From positions 32,882 through 96,881 of the forward strand of contig NZ_QJRC01000092.1 of assembly GCF_013393325.1 (NCBI RefSeq): a stretch of DNA of 64,000 nt. The letters are read 5' to 3'. Position 1 is the stretch's first letter, and each line of letters opens with the position of its first letter. The notes beneath the pieces are model-generated. The model was not told the origin of the DNA. It was given only the letters and a program-made list of their open reading frames with translations, and ran no database searches. This document shows positions 1 to 9,201 of this stretch, piece after piece. The position numbers and the translations under genes are program-made. This stretch comes from Pseudomonas hunanensis (GTDB lineage Bacteria; Pseudomonadota; Gammaproteobacteria; Pseudomonadales; Pseudomonadaceae).

Positions 1-190
1 TGTGGATGTGGCGTGCGACCAGCTCCTTGCCCGTGCCGGTTTCGCCGATGATCAGGACGCTGGCCTCGCTGGGGGCGACCTGTTGCAGGTGGGCGAGCAG
101 CGCCTGCGACCTTGGGTCTTCGAAGACCTGTGCGGTCGCCCGGATCGAGGTAGCCAGTGTCGGTGACGGGGGGAGGGTCAGCAGTTGCAT
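1..190 (-). CDS. sfnR: Sigma-54-dependent activator SfnR, N-terminal part (cut by window edge)
   Basis: Only the first 63 residues are inside the window; the gene runs off the left end. The Walker A motif of an AAA+ bacterial enhancer-binding protein, GETGTGKE, lies at residues 49-56, and almost no sensory domain precedes it. That is typical of SfnR, which has a bare AAA+ and DNA-binding architecture. It starts 9 bp after the stop of sfnC, so it is the last gene of an sfnE-sfnC-sfnR operon. In P. putida DS1, SfnR activates dimethyl sulfone use with sigma-54 under sulfate limitation. The identity rests on Walker A plus operon context; the DNA-binding domain is not visible. Confidence 0.8.
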   Translation of the reverse strand, partial: MQLLTLPPSPTLATSIRATAQVFEDPRSQALLAHLQQVAPSEASVLIIGETGTGKELVARHIH

Positions 191-199
191 GGGCAGTCC

Positions 200-1387
200 T
201 CAGGAGTAGAAGGATGGGGCAGGGCGTTTGTCGTTGAGGGCCCACTCGCCAAGTTCGTGGATGCGATAGTCCACCGGGTCGTGCAGGGTTTGCGTGCGCA
301 GGTTGCGCCAGTGCCGGTCGAAGCGCAGCGAGGCATGCGTGGCGCGGGCACCGGTAACCTCGAACAGGCGGTTGCAGATGTCCAGGCCGTGGCGGCTGGC
401 GGCGACCTTGGCAGTGCCGATGGCCAGGGCCAGGTCGCCTCGCTCATCAGCGGTAAGTGCATGTTCCTTGACCCAGGCGGCGTCCAGCTGGCGCGCGGCC
501 CGCTCGATCAGCAGGCGCACGCTTTCCAGGCCAACCCAGAACTCGCCGTAATGGCGCAGTACGTAAGGGTCTTCGGCGCTGCTGGCGGCGCTGGAGCGGA
601 ACCACGGGCGGCTTTCCTTGAGGGTGTACTGACGGGCTTCGTCGAAGGCGCCTTCGGCAATGCCGAGGAACAGGTTGGCGAAATGCAGCTGGGCGATCAG
701 TGGACGCAAGGCGGCGAACGGAGTGCTCAAGGGGCCTGGATCGAGCAGCAATTCGTTGTGCTCGACCCGTACCCGCTCGAAGGTGGCGCTGCCACTGTCG
801 GTCTGGCGCTGGCCGATGTTGTTCCAGTCGCTGTGCAGACTGATGCCGGTGCGGCCACTGGGGATGGCGGCAATCAGCAACTTGCCGCCGGCACGTTCGT
901 CCACTGCCGAGGCAATCAGCATTTCCGAGTCGCTGGCGCCGGAGCAGAAACTCTTCTTGCCCGAAAACTCGCACCAGCCGTCGAAGTGCTTGACCACGGT
1001 GCGGGTGTCCAGCGGGTTCAGGGCATTGCCCCAGAACCACTGTTTGCGAGCAGTCTGTTCGAACCACGGTTGCCATTGGTCCGGGCGCGAGAACAGGCGC
1101 ACGGTGGCCAGCATCAGGTGGTGAAAACCGAAAACATGGGCGATGGAGCTGTCGACCCGCGCGAACTCGCGCACCACCGCGAAGGTGTCGTGCCAGCTGG
1201 CACCCTGGCCGCCGAACGCCTGTGGGATCGCCAGTGACAGCAAGCCGCTGTCACGCAAAGCGTCGCGCTCGGCTTTGGGTGTGCCACCGCGTTCGTCGCG
1301 TTCCACAGCGGTCTGGGCAAACTGCCCGGCCAGTTCGCGGGCAATCGCCAAGGCCGGGCGCAGTGGTGTAGTCACAGGTGCATTCAT
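200..1387 (-). CDS. sfnC: SfnC/SfnB-type flavin-dependent oxidoreductase (acyl-CoA dehydrogenase fold) of sulfur acquisition
   Basis: The 395-residue protein has the acyl-CoA dehydrogenase fold used by reduced-flavin monooxygenases such as DszC. Family landmarks include the N-terminal helical region (about 10-120), a central beta domain with a WCEFSGKKSFCSGA stretch near 140, and a C-terminal four-helix part ending in PSFYS. Known relatives (sulfur acquisition oxidoreductase, SfnB family) take reduced flavin from a partner reductase and act on organosulfur compounds; the exact substrate of SfnC is not established. The gene directly before it (sfnE) encodes that flavin reductase and the one after it is the regulator sfnR. 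All three are on the minus strand with gaps of about 10 bp, so they form one operon. Confidence 0.85.
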   Translation of the reverse strand: MNAPVTTPLRPALAIARELAGQFAQTAVERDERGGTPKAERDALRDSGLLSLAIPQAFGGQGASWHDTFAVVREFARVDSSIAHVFGFHHLMLATVRLFSRPDQWQPWFEQTARKQWFWGNALNPLDTRTVVKHFDGWCEFSGKKSFCSGASDSEMLIASAVDERAGGKLLIAAIPSGRTGISLHSDWNNIGQRQTDSGSATFERVRVEHNELLLDPGPLSTPFAALRPLIAQLHFANLFLGIAEGAFDEARQYTLKESRPWFRSSAASSAEDPYVLRHYGEFWVGLESVRLLIERAARQLDAAWVKEHALTADERGDLALAIGTAKVAASRHGLDICNRLFEVTGARATHASLRFDRHWRNLRTQTLHDPVDYRIHELGEWALNDKRPAPSFYS

Positions 1388-1396
1388 GGCCGCTCC

Positions 1397-1957
1397 TCAG
1401 GCGCTTTTACGCAGGGCGTGGTGGGCGCCGAACAGTGGCACGGCACGCTCGGCGGCCAGGCGGATACGGGCGGCAAGGGCGTCGCTGGAGACGCGGTAGT
1501 CGGCCATTTCCGCCTGGCTGGCGAATACGCCGATGGGCAGGGTCAGGGCCTGCAGGAAGCTGAACAGCGGGCGCAGCTGGTGGTCGAGCACCAGCGCGTG
1601 GCGTTCGCTGCCACCGGTGGCGGCGAGCAACACCGGGGTGTCGACCAAGGCGTCCTGGCCGATCAGGTCGAACAGGTGCTTGAAGTGGCCGGTGAAGCTG
1701 CCGCGGTACACGGGCGTGGTCACCACCAGCAGGTCGGCCCGTTCCACCAGGCGCAGTTGCTGCTCGACAGTGTCGGGCAGTTCGCTGCGCCACAGGGCGC
1801 TGCCCAGTGGCCGGGCGATCTCGCCCAGTTCGATCAGGTGCGGCTTGATGTGCAGGTGTTCGGCCAGTTCGGCGAGGATCGCTTCGGTCAGGGCCAGGGT
1901 GCGCGAAGGGCGGGAAGTGCCGCCGGACAGGGCTACGACGTTCAGTGGGGTGCTCAT
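1397..1957 (-). CDS. sfnE: NAD(P)H-dependent FMN reductase SfnE/MsuE
   Basis: The 186-residue flavodoxin-like flavin reductase carries the N-terminal phosphate-binding segment ALSGGTSRPSRT (residues 9-20) and the TPVYRGSFTGHFKHLFDL segment (about 80-97) typical of MsuE/SsuE reductases. It should supply reduced FMN to sulfonate or sulfone monooxygenases; here the partner is sfnC, 9 bp downstream. The start codon follows GGAGA at a good distance. It is the first gene of sfnECR, so the promoter must lie in 1958-2254. In relatives this operon is switched on by sulfate starvation through CysB, but I could not identify a CysB site with confidence. Confidence 0.88.
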   Translation of the reverse strand: MSTPLNVVALSGGTSRPSRTLALTEAILAELAEHLHIKPHLIELGEIARPLGSALWRSELPDTVEQQLRLVERADLLVVTTPVYRGSFTGHFKHLFDLIGQDALVDTPVLLAATGGSERHALVLDHQLRPLFSFLQALTLPIGVFASQAEMADYRVSSDALAARIRLAAERAVPLFGAHHALRKSA

Positions 1958-2179
1958 GGGCTAGTCTCCGGTTCTGGTTGAGCGGGACTTTGCTTGAGCA
2001 ATCGTCGTGCCTGGTTCTAATGTTGTTATAGATCAACGAGTTAGCGAGTATTAGTGGCTGCGCTGCTGTTGCCGTGCGGGCGTTTTGTGTTGATCAGGTG
2101 TTGCGCTGCAAACAGTTGGCCGGGTGTTGGCGGCTGTACAGTTGGGAGAGTTATAGAGGATTAATGAATAGGTAAAAAA

Positions 2180-2203
2180 GAATAAGAAGTCATATTCTTA
2201 TTC
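2180..2203. terminator. AT-rich perfect inverted repeat, possible terminator of the PBP2 gene or operator for sfnECR
   Basis: GAATAAGAA (2180-2188) and TTCTTATTC (2195-2203) pair perfectly around a 6-nt loop. The arms are flanked by an A-run on the left and a T-run on the right, so on the minus strand the hairpin is followed by six Ts. It lies about 50 bp after the stop of the minus-strand PBP2 gene and about 220 bp before sfnE. The order hairpin then U-run fits an intrinsic terminator, although the stem has only four G/C among 18 bases. The symmetry would equally suit a regulator site for sfnE. The rest of 1958-2254 shows nothing else I can support. Confidence 0.45.
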
Positions 2204-2254
2204 TATTTTTATCTTCAAGGTGCTGCGTGGTGCTGCCCAGCAGCCCCAAGCACC

Positions 2255-4150
2255 CTAGATGTGGGGGGCGTTGCGAGGGGATACCCCACCCGCAAATTCC
2301 GGTTTCAAATGCCCCTGTTCATCCAGCAGGTAAGCATCCATCACCTCCCGCACCACCGGCCCGGCCACTCGGCCCCCAGCCTCGCCGTTCTCGATCATCA
2401 CGGCCACTACCACGCTCGGGTGGTCAGCTGGGGCAAAGCCAACGAACAGGGCGTTGTCACGGTGCCTTTCCAGCGTCTTGTCGCGGTTGTAGCGCTCCCC
2501 CTGTTTGATTGCCACCACCTGCGCGGTACCGCTCTTGCCTGCAATCCGGTACTGCGCACCGGCTGCTGCGGCGCGGGCGATGCCGCGCGGGTCGTGCATG
2601 ACCATCTGCATGCCTTGGCTGACCTGGTCCCAGGCGTGCTTGTCATGCAGCACGATATTGGGCATCGGGTTGGGGTCCACCGGCACCTCGCCGCCCACGG
2701 TCATGGCCAGGTGCGGGCGATGCCACACGCCTTTGCTTGCCAGCAGGCTGGTGGCTTGGGCCAGCTGTAGCGGGGTGACCTGCATGTAACCTTGGCCAAT
2801 GCCGAGGATCAGTGTCTCACCCGGGAACCAGGCCTGGCGCCGCGTGGCGCGCTTCCACTCGGCCGAAGGCATCAGCCCCGAGGCCTCCTCGAACATGTCC
2901 AGCGACACCTTCTGGCCCAGGCCGAACTCGGCCATGTAATCGTGCAGGCGGTCGATGCCCAGTTTATGAGCCAGGTCGTAGAAGTAGGTGTCGTTGGAGC
3001 GCATGATGGCGGTGTACATGTCTACCCAGCCGTCGCCGCTGCGGTTCCAGTTGCGGTACTTGTGGTCGTAGTTGGGCAACTCATAGTAGCCAGGGTCGAA
3101 CACCCGGCTGCCAGGGGTGATCACGCCGCTGTCGAGGCCGGCGATGGCCACTTCCGGTTTCACGGTCGAGCCGGGCGCATACAGGCCGCGCAGCACGCGG
3201 TTGAACAGCGGGCGGTCGATCGAATCGCGCAGGGCGGCGTACTGCTTGAAACTAATGCCCTTGACGAACAGGTTGGGGTCGAAGCTGGGGTTGCTGACCA
3301 TCGCCAGTACGTCGCCATTGGCCGGGTCCAGCACCACCACCGAGCCACGGCGCTCGCCCAGGGCCTTTTCCGCGGCCACCTGCAAGTGCGCGTCCAGGGT
3401 CAGGACAATGTCCTGACCAGGGGTTGGGTCCTTGTGGTTGAGCACGCGCATCACCCGGCCCTGGGCGTTGGTCTCGACCTCTTCATAGCCCACGTGGCCA
3501 TGCAGCTGGCTCTCGTAGAAGTGCTCGATGCCGGTCTTGCCGATTGACTGGGTGCCGCGGTACTCGGTGCTGTCGAGGACCTTGGCTTCTTTCTCGTTGA
3601 TGCGCCCCACATAGCCGACCGAATGGGCGAAATGCTCGGCCAGCGGGTACTCGCGGATGAACTGCGGCTCGACCTCCAGGCCCGGCAGGCGGAACTGGTT
3701 TACCGCGACCAGGGCGATCTGCTCTTCGCTCAGGCCCACCATCAGGGTCACCGGCTCGAACGGCTTGCGGCCACGGCGCAGGTCTTTGTCGAACTGCTTG
3801 CGGTCGTCTTCGGTCAGGCCTAGTACCTGGGTCAAGGTGTCGAGCACTTTGGCCGAATCGCCGCCGGCCCGCTCACGGGTCATGGTCAGGTCGAAACTGG
3901 GCTTGTTGTCGGCCAGCACCACGCCATTGCGGTCGTAGATCAGCCCGCGTTCGGGGGCGATGGGTAGCACGTGCACGCGGTTGTTTTCCGACACCGCGGT
4001 CTGCTGGTCGTGCTGCAGTACCTGCAGCACATAGAGCCGGCCCACCAATACGGCACACAGGCTGAACACCAGGGCGGCGCAGGCCAGAAGCCGGCGGTTC
4101 ACCAGGTGTTTTTCCTTTTCGTGGTCCTTGAGAGGGATGGGTTGCGGCAT
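2255..4150 (-). CDS. mrdA: Penicillin-binding protein 2 (second mrdA copy), peptidoglycan transpeptidase
   Basis: This class B PBP has 631 residues. A cytoplasmic N-terminus and one membrane anchor (about 20-40, LLACAALVFSLCAVLVGRLY) are followed by a dimerisation domain and a transpeptidase domain. The active-site triad is visible: STVK with nucleophile Ser328, SND further on, and KSGT near the C-terminus. I chose the ATG at 4150 because it follows AAAGAG and gives the usual MPQPIPLKDHEKEKH-type start; a longer frame reaches 4237. PBP2 builds the lateral wall with RodA. No rodA, rsmH or other wall gene is nearby and the neighbours are catabolic. P. putida is known to carry a second mrdA beside the van genes, so this is probably the accessory paralogue rather than the essential copy. 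Confidence 0.9.
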   Translation of the reverse strand: MPQPIPLKDHEKEKHLVNRRLLACAALVFSLCAVLVGRLYVLQVLQHDQQTAVSENNRVHVLPIAPERGLIYDRNGVVLADNKPSFDLTMTRERAGGDSAKVLDTLTQVLGLTEDDRKQFDKDLRRGRKPFEPVTLMVGLSEEQIALVAVNQFRLPGLEVEPQFIREYPLAEHFAHSVGYVGRINEKEAKVLDSTEYRGTQSIGKTGIEHFYESQLHGHVGYEEVETNAQGRVMRVLNHKDPTPGQDIVLTLDAHLQVAAEKALGERRGSVVVLDPANGDVLAMVSNPSFDPNLFVKGISFKQYAALRDSIDRPLFNRVLRGLYAPGSTVKPEVAIAGLDSGVITPGSRVFDPGYYELPNYDHKYRNWNRSGDGWVDMYTAIMRSNDTYFYDLAHKLGIDRLHDYMAEFGLGQKVSLDMFEEASGLMPSAEWKRATRRQAWFPGETLILGIGQGYMQVTPLQLAQATSLLASKGVWHRPHLAMTVGGEVPVDPNPMPNIVLHDKHAWDQVSQGMQMVMHDPRGIARAAAAGAQYRIAGKSGTAQVVAIKQGERYNRDKTLERHRDNALFVGFAPADHPSVVVAVMIENGEAGGRVAGPVVREVMDAYLLDEQGHLKPEFAGGVSPRNAPHI

Positions 4151-4365
4151 CAGGGGCTCTTTCCTACAGGCATCGCGCTGGCCGTGCGGGCGCGCGATCG
4201 GGCCGGGGATGCTACGCAACACATCCCGCCCTCTCAAGGCGAGGCGCGGCTGGCCGCAGGCTGATAACGCCTGTGTGTCCCATGATCAGGGCGCTGGCGG
4301 CAAACATGAAGATTTGTTCATGGCTGAGCCGCATGGAGGATTCGATGCTGGTTTTTTGCGTCATT

Positions 4366-4375
4366 ATGGATCCAT
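4366..4375. promoter_or_regulatory. VanR operator copy 1 before the aromatic transporter
   Basis: A perfect palindrome ATGGATCCAT is extended by flanking TT/AA to 14 bp (4364-4377). The same sequence occurs before vanA at 10301-10310. The published VanR operator of Caulobacter is ATTGGATCCAAT, so this is very likely a VanR site. It lies in the 560-bp gap between the PBP2 gene and the transporter; I see no gene in that gap. Confidence 0.75.
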
Positions 4376-4525
4376 AAATGAATCGTGTTCGATTAACGAA
4401 CGAAAAATCATATGAGGCTTAAGCGGATAACATATTGAAATAAATAGATAAAAAATAAAATTGGTAGATCGGTCACGTAGAGTTTTGGTGGTTTTCTCAA
4501 AGCGCTTGGCTTTGGTTTGTTGTTT

Positions 4526-4535
4526 GTGGATCCAT
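4526..4535. promoter_or_regulatory. VanR operator copy 2 before the aromatic transporter
   Basis: GTGGATCCAT with palindromic core TGGATCCA lies 160 bp from copy 1 and 185 bp before the transporter start. The pairing of one ATGGATCCAT with one GTGGATCCAT is repeated exactly before vanA, which makes chance unlikely and ties the transporter to the vanillate regulon. Confidence 0.72.
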
Positions 4536-4710
4536 TATCTGGTTGATTAGCGCCTGACAACGGCCGGAGCCCTCCTGCCGTATGCGACAACAATTACAAA
4601 AAGGGTCCAGTCATGAATGGCTTTCCAAGGGTACGGAACCGTCAAGGTTCCATGCGCTTTGCCGGCGTGTGCGCATCAGTTCTCCCACCTGTGAACCGGC
4701 AGGTGGCCCC

Positions 4711-6051
4711 ATGAATACCGACCTCAAGCAACGCCTGGACAACGACCCAATGGGCCGCTTCCAGTGCCTGGCCATTGGTATTTGCATCATCCTCAACATG
4801 ATCGATGGCTTCGACGTGCTGGTCATGGCCTTCACCGCCGCCTCGGTGTCCGCCGAGTGGGGCCTGAACGGCGCACAGGTAGGGCTGCTGCTCAGCGCCG
4901 GCCTGTTCGGCATGGCGGCCGGGTCCTTGTTCATCGCGCCGTGGGCCGACCGGTTTGGTCGACGCCCACTGATCCTGTTGTGCCTGGCGCTTTCGGGCAT
5001 TGGCATGCTGCTCTCGGCACTGAGCCAAACCCCGCTGCAATTGGCGCTGTTGCGAGGCCTGACCGGGCTGGGCATTGGCGGCATCCTGGCCAGTAGCAAC
5101 GTGATCGCCAGCGAGTACGCCAGCAAGCGCTGGCGTGGCCTTGCGGTGAGCCTGCAGTCCACCGGCTATGCCCTGGGCGCGACCCTGGGCGGGTTGCTCG
5201 CGGTGTGGCTGTTGGGGCATTGGGGCTGGCGCTCGGTGTTCCTGTTCGGCGGCATCGTCACCGTGCTGGTGATCCCGCTGGTATTGCTGTGGCTGCCGGA
5301 GTCGTTGGACTTCCTGCTGGCTCGCCGGCCAGCCAATGCCCTGGCCCGGGTCAACCGCCTGGCAGTGCACCTCGGTCAGCCGGCACTGGCGCAACTGCCG
5401 GCACTGGCGGCGAGGGCGCAGGGTACCACCCGTGGTTTCAGGCAACTGCTGGCGCCGGATATGCGCCGCACCACGTTGGTGATCTGGTTGCTGTTCTTCC
5501 TGGTCATGTTCGGCTTCTACTTCGTCATGAGTTGGACGCCGAAACTGCTGGTGGCCGCTGGCCTGTCGGCCCAGCAGGGCATCACCGGCGGTGTGCTGTT
5601 GAGTGTCGGCGGCATCCTCGGTGCGGCGCTGATCGGCGGGCTGGCATCGCGTTGGCCACTGACGCGGGTACTGGCGTTGTTCATGCTCATCACCGCCGCA
5701 CTGCTGGTGTTGTTCGTGGTCAATGGGGCCTCGGTCACTGCTGCGCTGGCGCTGGGGTTGCTGATCGGGCTGTTTTCCAACGGCTGCGTGGCCGGCCTGT
5801 ATGCCTTGTCGCCAGTGGTCTATGACGCCTCGGTACGCGCCACCGGCGTGGGCTGGGGCATCGGTATTGGCCGCATGGGCGCGATCCTGTCGCCGACCGT
5901 GGCTGGCGTATTGCTCGATGGCGGCTGGCAACCGCTGCACCTGTACGGGGTGTTCGCCAGCGTGTTCGTGCTGGCCGCAGGTTGCCTGTTGCTACTGCGG
6001 CCAATGGCCAAGCCAGCGGCCGCCCTCTCTACCGATGCACTGAGCCACTGA
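4711..6051 (+). CDS. MFS aromatic acid:H+ symporter, probably vanillate uptake (VanK/PcaK type)
   Basis: The 446-residue major facilitator protein has about 12 membrane segments. DGFDVLVMAF in TM1 (near residue 29) is the hallmark of the aromatic acid:H+ symporter family (PcaK, BenK, VanK). The cytoplasmic loop 2-3 motif ADRFGRRPLILL follows near residue 90. The ATG at 4711 is preceded by AGGTGG. The gene points toward the porin, vanR and vanAB, and two VanR-type operators sit upstream, so vanillate is the best substrate guess. Protocatechuate or another benzoate cannot be excluded from sequence alone. Confidence 0.88.
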   Translation: MNTDLKQRLDNDPMGRFQCLAIGICIILNMIDGFDVLVMAFTAASVSAEWGLNGAQVGLLLSAGLFGMAAGSLFIAPWADRFGRRPLILLCLALSGIGMLLSALSQTPLQLALLRGLTGLGIGGILASSNVIASEYASKRWRGLAVSLQSTGYALGATLGGLLAVWLLGHWGWRSVFLFGGIVTVLVIPLVLLWLPESLDFLLARRPANALARVNRLAVHLGQPALAQLPALAARAQGTTRGFRQLLAPDMRRTTLVIWLLFFLVMFGFYFVMSWTPKLLVAAGLSAQQGITGGVLLSVGGILGAALIGGLASRWPLTRVLALFMLITAALLVLFVVNGASVTAALALGLLIGLFSNGCVAGLYALSPVVYDASVRATGVGWGIGIGRMGAILSPTVAGVLLDGGWQPLHLYGVFASVFVLAAGCLLLLRPMAKPAAALSTDALSH

Positions 6052-6154
6052 GTGCAACCCGGCCTGGCCGGGTACCTGAATGCAGCACGTCGCCCCAAGC
6101 CCATACCGGCCTGGGGCGGTTGGCTGCGCCTATGAAAAGCGGAGAACAATAATA

Positions 6155-7408
6155 ATGATGCACACAACTTGCACGCTGGCCCGTTCGGCCCTGGCGGTGT
6201 CGCTGGCGCTTGGCCTGGGTTTGCCGGCCTGGGCCGAGGAGGGCGGCTTCCTTGAAGATGCCAAGGCCGGGCTGACACTGCGCAACTACTACTTCAACCG
6301 CGACTTCCGCGACGCAGGGGCGGCCAAGAGCAAGGTCGAAGAATGGGCCCAGGGTTTCATTTTCAAGTTCAGCTCTGGCTACACACCGGGGCTGATCGGT
6401 GTTGGCCTGGACGGCATCGCCATGTTCGGCGTGAAGCTGGACAGCGGCCGTGGTACCAGCGGCTCCGAACTGCTGCCGGTGCACGATGACCGGCGTGCGG
6501 CCGACGACTATGGTCGCGCCGGTCTGGCGGCCAAGCTGCGTATTTGCGCGACCGAACTGAAGGTCGGTGAGCTGTTGCCGGATATTCCGCTGCTGCGCTA
6601 CGACGATGGCCGCCTGCTGCCACAGACGTTCCGCGGGGCAATGCTCGATTCGCGGGAGATCGAAGGCCTGAGCCTGCAGGCCGGCCAGTATCGCGAGGTG
6701 AGCCTGCGCAATTCTTCCGACATGCAGGACCTTTCCGCCTGGGCCGCGCCTGGGGTGACTTCGGATGGTTTCAACTATGTCGGCGCCGAGTACCGCTTCA
6801 ACCAGCAGCGCACGCAGATCGGCGCCTGGCATTCGCAACTGGAGGACATTTACCAGCAAAGCTACTTCAACCTGCTGCACAGCCAGCGGCTGGGGGAGTG
6901 GACACTGGCGGCCAACCTTGGCTACTTCATCGACCGGGATGATGGACAGGCGCGCATTGGTGATATCCAGAGCCGCACTGGCTACGCTTTGCTGTCGGCC
7001 TCGCACAGTGGCCATACCCTGTACCTGGGGTTGCAGAAGGTCAGTGGCGACAGCCCGTGGATGTCGGTGTATGGCAGTAGCGGGCGGACCTTGGGCAACG
7101 ACATGTTCAACGGCAACTTCAGCAACGCCGACGAGCGCTCGTGGCAAGTGCGCTACGACTACAATTTTGCCGCTATGGGTGTGCCAGGGTTGCTGGCCAT
7201 GGTGCGCTACGGGCATGGTGAAAATGCCACCACGGCGGCCGGCAGCAATGGCAAGGAGTGGGAGCGCGATACCGAAGTGAACTACACCTTCCAGAGCGGG
7301 GCGTTGAAGAACCTCAACATCCGCCTGAACAATGCGACCAACCGGCGCAGCTTCAACAGTGATTTCGACCAGACGCGGCTGATTGTCAGCTATCCGCTGA
7401 CGTTGTAA
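6155..7408 (+). CDS. OprD-family outer membrane porin
   Basis: The 417-residue protein has a clear signal peptide (MMHTTCTLARSALAVSLALG..., cleavage expected after AWA near residue 26). The mature start EEGGFLEDAKAGLTLRNYYFNRDF is the classic OprD-family opening. The rest is alternating beta-strand sequence ending LIVSYPLTL. Start 6155 is the first of two adjacent ATGs behind GGAG. OprD/OpdK-type porins pass aromatic and other carboxylates across the outer membrane. Placed between the MFS symporter and vanR, it very likely admits vanillate. It follows the transporter by 103 bp with no visible operator of its own, so both may share one transcript. Confidence 0.88.
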   Translation: MMHTTCTLARSALAVSLALGLGLPAWAEEGGFLEDAKAGLTLRNYYFNRDFRDAGAAKSKVEEWAQGFIFKFSSGYTPGLIGVGLDGIAMFGVKLDSGRGTSGSELLPVHDDRRAADDYGRAGLAAKLRICATELKVGELLPDIPLLRYDDGRLLPQTFRGAMLDSREIEGLSLQAGQYREVSLRNSSDMQDLSAWAAPGVTSDGFNYVGAEYRFNQQRTQIGAWHSQLEDIYQQSYFNLLHSQRLGEWTLAANLGYFIDRDDGQARIGDIQSRTGYALLSASHSGHTLYLGLQKVSGDSPWMSVYGSSGRTLGNDMFNGNFSNADERSWQVRYDYNFAAMGVPGLLAMVRYGHGENATTAAGSNGKEWERDTEVNYTFQSGALKNLNIRLNNATNRRSFNSDFDQTRLIVSYPLTL

Positions 7409-7518
7409 ACGCCGCGACTTAATCGTTGGCTGGCCTGCCGGCGATGTGGGCTAACAGGCCACCAACAACCCCTCACCTTGCGCTAAGATGCCCGCTCATG
7501 TCCCTGGAAGTAGCCTGG

Positions 7519-8232
7519 ATGAGCAAGCCCGGTCAAATGGTGCTGGTCGCGTTGCGCAAGATGATCGCCTCGGGCGAGCTGGCGGCCGGCGAGCGCTTGA
7601 TGGAAGTCCCCACCGCCGAGCTGTTCGGCGTTTCTCGCATGCCGGTGCGCATGGCGTTTCGTACCCTTGAGCAGGAAGGCTTGCTGGTGCGTTTTGGCGG
7701 CCGGGGCTTTCAGGTGCGCTCAGTCAGTGCCGATGACATCGCCGGTGCGGTCGAGGTGCGCGGCGTACTGGAGGGGCTGGCCGCGCGCCAGGCTGCAGAG
7801 CGTGGTTTGTCGGTGCAAGCACGCGCGGCGCTGCAGCAGTGCCTGGTCGATGGCGACCAGCTGTTCGACAAGGGCTTCGTGACCGAAGAAGACCTGCAGG
7901 CTTACCACGACCTGAACATGCGCTTTCACCAGGTGATCATCGAAGCCAGCCACAACCCGGCCATTGCCGATGCCCTGGCGCGCAACGACCACCTGCCGTT
8001 CGCCTCGGTCACCGCGCTGGCGGTGGACCGCCATGACCTGGTCCGCGAATACCGGCGCTTCAATTTTGCTCACATGCAGCATCACGCGGTGTTCGATGCC
8101 CTGACCAACCGCCAGGGTGCCCGCGCCGAAGCGATCATGCGCGAGCACGCCAATGCCACCTTGCGCTACGCCGAGACCTTTGGCGGGGCGACGGCAGACG
8201 CAGGCATGAAGGTTATCCTGCCCTCGGCGTAA
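7519..8232 (+). CDS. vanR: GntR-family (FadR subgroup, FCD domain) vanillate repressor VanR
   Basis: The protein has 237 residues, with a winged helix-turn-helix at about 5-70 (MIASGELAAGERLMEVPTAELFGVSRMPVRMAFRTLEQEG) and an FCD ligand domain from about 85 to 225. An FCD metal-site His pattern is visible in NMRFHQVIIEASHN and in HHAVFDAL. I prefer the ATG at 7519 because GGAAG sits 8 bp ahead of it; an in-frame ATG at 7498 lacks a ribosome site. VanR represses vanAB until vanillate binds. It is encoded tail-to-tail with vanB (6 bp apart), and paired TGGATCCA palindromes occur before vanA and before the transporter. Confidence 0.9.
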   Translation: MSKPGQMVLVALRKMIASGELAAGERLMEVPTAELFGVSRMPVRMAFRTLEQEGLLVRFGGRGFQVRSVSADDIAGAVEVRGVLEGLAARQAAERGLSVQARAALQQCLVDGDQLFDKGFVTEEDLQAYHDLNMRFHQVIIEASHNPAIADALARNDHLPFASVTALAVDRHDLVREYRRFNFAHMQHHAVFDALTNRQGARAEAIMREHANATLRYAETFGGATADAGMKVILPSA

Positions 8233-8238
8233 ACCGGT

Positions 8239-9189
8239 TCAGATATCCAGCACCAGCAGCGGCGTTTTCGAGCGCGAGCAGCAGGGCGTGAACTGATCGT
8301 TCAGCGCCTGCTCCTCTTCGGTAAGGAACATGTCGCGGTGGTCCGGCGTACCCTGCAGCACGCGCGTCAGGCAGGTGCCGCAGATACCCTGTTCGCACGA
8401 CATGGCAATCTCGATACCGTGCTGTTCCAGCACCTGCACCACGGTCTGGTCGGCCGGCACCTCGAACACCTGCCCCGTGCTGCCCACCTGCACCGAGAAG
8501 CTACCGTCGTTGCTGGCATCCACCGGCGCTGCGGCAAAATACTCGCGGTGCAGGTTGGCCTCCTGCCAGCCCAGTCCCTTGGCGCTGTCCAGCACATGCT
8601 GCATGAACCCGCCGGGCCCGCAGACATACAGGTGCGCATCCTCTTGCGGGTTGCCCAGCACCCGGGCGATATCCAGTGCGGTTTCCGGTTGCTCGTCAAA
8701 GTGTACGAACAGGCGGTCGGCGAACGGCGCGTTGCGAATGCGTTCGACAAAGGCCGCACGCTCGCTGGAGCGGGCGCAGTAGTGCAGCTCGAAGTCATGG
8801 CCGCTGTGGGACAGCTGCTCGGCCATGCACAGAATCGGGGTAATGCCGATGCCACCGGCAAACAGCAGGCTGCGCTGCGCCCCCTCGGCCAGCGGGAACA
8901 GGTTGCGCGGCGCGCTGATGCGCAGCCGTGCGCCGGCCTGCACCTGCTCGTGCAGGCTGCGTGAGCCTCCCCGCGAAGCCGGGTCGTTGAGCACGCCAAT
9001 CAGGTAACGGTGGCGCTCCTCGGGGTGGTTGCACAGCGAATACTGGCGCACCAACCCATCGGGCAAATGCACGTCGATATGCGCGCCAGCGCTGAACGCC
9101 GGCAGCAAGCTGCCATCCGCTGCCGCCAGCTCGAAGCTGCAAATACCTTGCGCTTCGTCGTTACGGGACACCACTACGGCATCGATCAT
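8239..9189 (-). CDS. vanB: Vanillate O-demethylase reductase subunit VanB
   Basis: This 316-residue class IA-type oxygenase reductase has an FMN/FAD domain with RQYSLCNHPEE (about 49-59), an NAD domain with GGIGITPILCM (about 112-122), and a C-terminal plant-type [2Fe-2S] ferredoxin with CEQGICGTC and a final Cys. It passes electrons from NADH to VanA. It starts 12 bp after the vanA stop, in the standard vanAB order. Its domain order is shared by the CntB- and IacF-type reductases elsewhere in this window. Confidence 0.95.
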   Translation of the reverse strand: MIDAVVVSRNDEAQGICSFELAAADGSLLPAFSAGAHIDVHLPDGLVRQYSLCNHPEERHRYLIGVLNDPASRGGSRSLHEQVQAGARLRISAPRNLFPLAEGAQRSLLFAGGIGITPILCMAEQLSHSGHDFELHYCARSSERAAFVERIRNAPFADRLFVHFDEQPETALDIARVLGNPQEDAHLYVCGPGGFMQHVLDSAKGLGWQEANLHREYFAAAPVDASNDGSFSVQVGSTGQVFEVPADQTVVQVLEQHGIEIAMSCEQGICGTCLTRVLQGTPDHRDMFLTEEEQALNDQFTPCCSRSKTPLLVLDI

Positions 9190-9201
9190 GTCGGCTGTTC
9201 C

